DNA of 64,000 nt from Vibrio harveyi NBRC 15634 = ATCC 14126 = KCTC 12724 (GTDB lineage: Bacteria > Pseudomonadota > Gammaproteobacteria > Enterobacterales > Vibrionaceae), in NCBI RefSeq assembly GCF_001591145.1, contig NZ_BCUF01000005.1, forward strand, positions 1 through 64,000, read 5' to 3'. Each line of letters starts with the position of its first letter. The stretch's first letter is position 1. Both the position numbers and the translations under genes were made by a program. The notes beneath the pieces were generated by a model. That model was not told the origin of the DNA. It saw nothing but the letters and a program-made list of their open reading frames with translations, and did no database searches. This document shows, piece by piece, positions 60,836-64,000 of the stretch.

Positions 60836-63292
60836 TTACTGAGCTTGAAGCGCTTCTTGCTTGTCACCCGTCATGACGAAGTGAAGCTCGCCGCCCGCTT
60901 TGATTTCGCTGTGTTTGAAGGTGAAGTTGGCATCCAGCGGTTTGCCGTTGATGGTTACGGACTTCACGTACTTGTTGTGTGGGCTGTTGTTGTCTGCGAT
61001 GACTGTGAACTCGCCGCCTTCCACTGGAATGGTGATTTCATCAAACATAGGGCGACCGATGGTGTAGACCGGATCCGCAGGCGTCACTTGGTAGAAGCCC
61101 ATTGCCGACATCAAGTACCAAGAGCTCATCTGACCCACGTCTTCGTTACCAATCAAACCAGTTGGCTCGCTGGTGTACATCTCTGACATGATGCGGTCTA
61201 GATACTCCTGCGCTTTCCATGGCTCATCCGTTAGCGCATATAGGTAAGGAATGTGGTGCGATGGCTCGTTACCGTGCATGTACTGACCGATATAACCCGT
61301 TAGGTCTGGCAGCTCTTCACCTGTGTTTGAAGAACGTGCATTAAATAGCTCGTCCAAATCTTCACGGAAGGCTTTCTCTGGCGTGGTGTCTTTGCCTTGC
61401 GCCAAGTCTGCTTGGTAGATTTCTTGTTTCAGACGGTTGAAATCGTGCATTGGTTGGAACTTCCATTGCCACGCGTTTCCTTCGGTGTAGGCAAACTCGT
61501 CCACGTAGTAAGGGTCGAATGGTAGCAGCGGGCATTTCTCTTTCATCACACCTGTGCCTTCTGGCCACTCAACCATTTCACACTCATCCAAACGATCTTC
61601 ATCAATCGGTTGGTTGAACTCCAAAGGCGGTTTGTTTGGTGATGAACTCAGCGGGTGGTTTTTCGGACGTAAGAAGCCCGTCTCTGCATCCCAATGGTTG
61701 AGCCAGTTGTCGGCACGAGTCATAAACTCTTCTTGCAGTTTTACATCGCCAGCCATGCGCGCGATTTCTGCCATTGCCCAGTCGCCATAAGCAAACTCAA
61801 GCGTGTAAGAGGCACTGTTCCAGTAACCGTGATGAACAAAGCCGTTTTCTTCGTACACCTTCACTTGCACAACGTTTGCTGCGCCGATGTTGTTGTCTTC
61901 CGTCCAATCTGGGAATTCAGACGCCTCGTGGTAACGCACCGTAAACTCAGCCGCTTCTTTGGCAAGTTGTGGGTCGATGTCTAAACCTTTCGCCATCGCG
62001 TCAGCAATGATAGAAACCGCAGGGAAGCCGATCATTGTGCCAGTGTAATGGCTGTGCAGTTCCCATTTCGGCAAGATGCCACCGTCTTCGTATTTACGAA
62101 TCAGGTCGTTGGCAAATTCTTCGGCACGTTCTGGGTCGATGATGGTTTTCAGTGGGTGCGCAGCGCGGAAGGTATCCCACATGGAGTACACAGAGTAGTT
62201 TGGTGTGTCGCCCGCGTCTTTTTGAATGCGAGTACGCATCGCTGGGTATTGACCGTCGACATCTTGGAAAATCATTGGCGCGATAGAGGCGTGGTAAAGC
62301 GCGGTGTAGAAGATCTCTTTCTGATCTTCCGTGCCGCCAGATACCATCATGCGGCTAAGCTCTTGGTGCCATGCATCGTTGGCTTGAGCACGCGCAGTAT
62401 CAAATGACGCGTCTTTCGCTTCTGCTTCTAGGTTTTTCTCCGCTCCTTCTGTGCCTGTTGGTGACAAGCCTACCTGGATTTCTAGCGGTGTTGATGATGG
62501 TGCGAATTCTAGGTAAGCGATGGTTTTCACTGCGTCGATGTTGTCGTTGTTTACATCGATTTCCGTTTCTGCGCCGTCAACTAAAGCAATGGCTTTGACG
62601 ATAGGTTGGTTGAAGGTGGCGTAGAAGTACACGTGTTGGTTGTTCGCCCAACCGTTCGAGCTACGTAAACCGCGAATGGTGTAAGCGTCGATGAACTCCA
62701 AATCACCCTTCATGGTGCGGTTGTTGAAGTGACCTTTATTGAGAGTGTGGTCTAAATCGACCTTGATGTGTGGCGTAGTGCCTTCTTTGAAGGTGTAGCG
62801 GTGGAAGCCAACACGTTGCGTGGTAGTTAGCTCAGCTTTGATTTCGCCTTTGTTCAGTTCAACCGCGTAGTAGCCCGCTTCTGCGGTTTCGTTGTCTTTA
62901 TCGAAGGTGTTGAAAACGGCGTTTTCTTTCTTGGTGAAAGGCAGAACTAAGATGTCACCAAGGTCGGTAATGCCTGTGCCAGAAAGGTGAGTGTGGGAAA
63001 AACCATACACTGGGATTTCAGTCAGCTTGCCGTGGTCGAAGTAACCGGCAGCAGAGCCCCAGCCTTCCATTTCGGTATCAGGAGAAAGTTGCACCAAACC
63101 GTAAGGCACAACCGCCCCAGGGAAGGTGTGACCATCTGCGCCTGTACCAATCAATGGATTGACGTATTGAGTTAGTGTGGTGTCGAGGGATGGAGTACCA
63201 GACTTGCTGTTGTCGTCATCACTGTTACAACCAGCAAGACCAAACATGGCAGCGAGAATAGCGGTAGAGATAAGGGTTCTTTTTAGTTTCAT
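60836..63292 (-). CDS. GH92 alpha-mannosidase lipoprotein 2
   Basis: An 818-residue paralogue, lipobox LAGC (Cys22, Asn at +2) followed by SDDDNS. It keeps all family blocks: YVNPLIGTGADGHTFPGAVVPYGLVQLSPDTEMEGW, FSHTHLSGTGITDLGDI, TEGNAWQWKF, GNEPSHHIPYLYALTDEPWK and GNEDVGQMSSWYLMSAMGFYQV. An insert of about 35 residues with extra Cys (LDECEMVEWPEGTGVMKEKCPL, about 560-595) is absent from paralogue 1, suggesting a different linkage preference. Both flanks are GH92 genes. Confidence 0.92.
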   Translation of the reverse strand: MKLKRTLISTAILAAMFGLAGCNSDDDNSKSGTPSLDTTLTQYVNPLIGTGADGHTFPGAVVPYGLVQLSPDTEMEGWGSAAGYFDHGKLTEIPVYGFSHTHLSGTGITDLGDILVLPFTKKENAVFNTFDKDNETAEAGYYAVELNKGEIKAELTTTQRVGFHRYTFKEGTTPHIKVDLDHTLNKGHFNNRTMKGDLEFIDAYTIRGLRSSNGWANNQHVYFYATFNQPIVKAIALVDGAETEIDVNNDNIDAVKTIAYLEFAPSSTPLEIQVGLSPTGTEGAEKNLEAEAKDASFDTARAQANDAWHQELSRMMVSGGTEDQKEIFYTALYHASIAPMIFQDVDGQYPAMRTRIQKDAGDTPNYSVYSMWDTFRAAHPLKTIIDPERAEEFANDLIRKYEDGGILPKWELHSHYTGTMIGFPAVSIIADAMAKGLDIDPQLAKEAAEFTVRYHEASEFPDWTEDNNIGAANVVQVKVYEENGFVHHGYWNSASYTLEFAYGDWAMAEIARMAGDVKLQEEFMTRADNWLNHWDAETGFLRPKNHPLSSSPNKPPLEFNQPIDEDRLDECEMVEWPEGTGVMKEKCPLLPFDPYYVDEFAYTEGNAWQWKFQPMHDFNRLKQEIYQADLAQGKDTTPEKAFREDLDELFNARSSNTGEELPDLTGYIGQYMHGNEPSHHIPYLYALTDEPWKAQEYLDRIMSEMYTSEPTGLIGNEDVGQMSSWYLMSAMGFYQVTPADPVYTIGRPMFDEITIPVEGGEFTVIADNNSPHNKYVKSVTINGKPLDANFTFKHSEIKAGGELHFVMTGDKQEALQAQ

Positions 63293-63436
63293 TTTTATGG
63301 TTCCACAGAAGTGAAGGTTCTACAGAAAATAAGGGGCGAGGGTGTACCCCTTTATCCCCGCCCCACTTGACGTTGCAACGATGTCGCCTAGTTACAACGC
63401 CAAGTAGTTTGGGGGTGTTATTTGAGTGGGTGTCAG

Positions 63437-64000
63437 CTACAGCGCTTTCATCGCTTCAGATTTGTCTGAAGTCATGACGAAATGCAGTTCACCACCGTCT
63501 TTCAAATCGCTGTGCGCGAAGCTGAAGTTGTCACTCAATTGTTTGCCGTTGATGGTCACCGACTTCACGTAGATGCTCTCTTGGCTGTTGTTTTCTGAGG
63601 TGATGGTGAATTTACCGTCCGCCACTGGAATCACGGCTTTGTCGAACAGAGGACGACCGATGGTGTAACTTGCTTCGCCCGGTGTGACTTGGTAGAAGCC
63701 CAATGCAGACATCACGTACCAGGCCGACATCTGACCGACGTCTTCGTTACCAATCAGACCTTCATGCGTTGGGTGGTAGAACTCGTTCATCGCTTGGTCG
63801 ACGATTTCTTGTGTCTTCCAAGGCTCTGCCGTCCAGTTGTAGAGGTAAGGCACGTGGTGATCAGGCTCGTTACCCATCACGAACTGACCGATGTAGCCAG
63901 ACATGTCGTGTGATTGGCTCGTATCAGCGTTGGAGTCCGCATTAAACAGCGCATTCAAGTTGGCTAAGAATGCCGCTTTGCCTTGTTCGGTTACGTCTTC
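63437..64000 (-). CDS. GH92 alpha-mannosidase 3, C-terminal part
   Basis: Partial: the reading frame remains open to the window edge, and the TTG at 63958 is internal, not a start. The 188 codons cover the end of the barrel: GYIGQFVMGNEPDHHVPYLYNWTAEPWKTQ, GNEDVGQMSAWYVMSALGFYQV, TIGRPLFDKAVIPV and ELHFVMTSDKSEAMKAL. It is closer to paralogue 1 than to paralogue 2 in these blocks. The 144 bases before paralogue 2 hold GC-rich imperfect stems, possibly a terminator. Confidence 0.9.
   Translation of the reverse strand, partial: EDVTEQGKAAFLANLNALFNADSNADTSQSHDMSGYIGQFVMGNEPDHHVPYLYNWTAEPWKTQEIVDQAMNEFYHPTHEGLIGNEDVGQMSAWYVMSALGFYQVTPGEASYTIGRPLFDKAVIPVADGKFTITSENNSQESIYVKSVTINGKQLSDNFSFAHSDLKDGGELHFVMTSDKSEAMKAL

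Noticed and set aside
58839-62598. Many plus-strand frames over the GH92 genes
   Set aside because: They are antisense shadows of strongly biased coding sequence and show no family features.

Overview
The window reads as a chromosomal segment of a marine gamma-proteobacterium, almost certainly a Vibrio of the harveyi/parahaemolyticus/alginolyticus group. Grounds are the character of the proteins (creBCD, mdtL, ybiT and the VF530 and DUF2799 families in Vibrio-like form), moderate GC, dense LysR-plus-target pairs and many accessory metabolic loci. The absence of ribosomal and other core information genes suggests the second chromosome, but this is inference. No tRNA, rRNA, CRISPR array, insertion sequence or integrase was seen.

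Layout. 0-3.2 kb: thioesterase, ferredoxin-NADP reductase, RDD membrane protein, outer-membrane beta-barrel. 3.2-10.9 kb (mostly minus strand): a YccT/DUF2057 protein, then an efflux-type operon in the order FUSC pump (AaeB-like), NodT-type outer-membrane factor, DUF1656 (AaeX-like), HlyD adaptor (AaeA-like), 2TM-pore potassium channel, AI-2E-family permease. 11.3-20 kb: EamA exporter, a double-domain PTPS-like protein with aspartoacylase, a dienelactone-hydrolase-like enzyme with LysR, mdtL with LysR, two acetyltransferases, a DUF2799 lipoprotein. 20.3-24.4 kb: creB-creC-creD and a DUF2809 protein. 24.5-28.8 kb: a divergent anaerobic sugar-phosphate locus (FSA-type aldolase against a glycyl-radical enzyme and its activase) sharing one perfect FNR box. 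28.9-33.8 kb: AraC regulator, secreted hydrolase, NTF2-like protein, NUDIX, lipoprotein, acetyltransferase.

33.8-40.2 kb (minus strand): a tightly overlapping operon of periplasmic metallo-beta-lactamase-fold protein, Cys-rich RiPP precursor, DUF692 maturase, DUF2063 partner and DoxX protein, followed directly by cydA-cydB-cydX. CydX (35 codons) was found by eye. This is a copper/stress RiPP (HvfABCD/bufferin type) next to the copper-free bd oxidase. 40.5-49.3 kb: PhzF, glyoxalase-fold protein, LruC-domain protein with a poly-Gly lipoprotein, ybiT, VF530 protein, LysR with FMN reductase, glutathionyl-hydroquinone reductase. 49.3-52.7 kb: a second ABC-F ATPase preceded by an unlisted 26-codon leader peptide and switchable hairpins, a DUF2000 protein, and a deletion scar with the 3' halves of two divergent genes. 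52.8-58.2 kb: TetR with an NAD(P)-binding protein and operator, a kinase-fold protein, rhodanese, LysE with LysR, VOC protein. 58.3-64 kb: three consecutive GH92 alpha-mannosidase genes, the last cut by the window edge.

Strongest leads: the MBL-RiPP-DUF692-DUF2063-DoxX-cydABX region, the leader peptide before the ABC-F gene, the FNR box at exactly -41.5 of an inferred fsa promoter, the probable AUC start codon of ybiT, and the composite PTPS-like protein. All functions are inferred from sequence reading; no database search was run.
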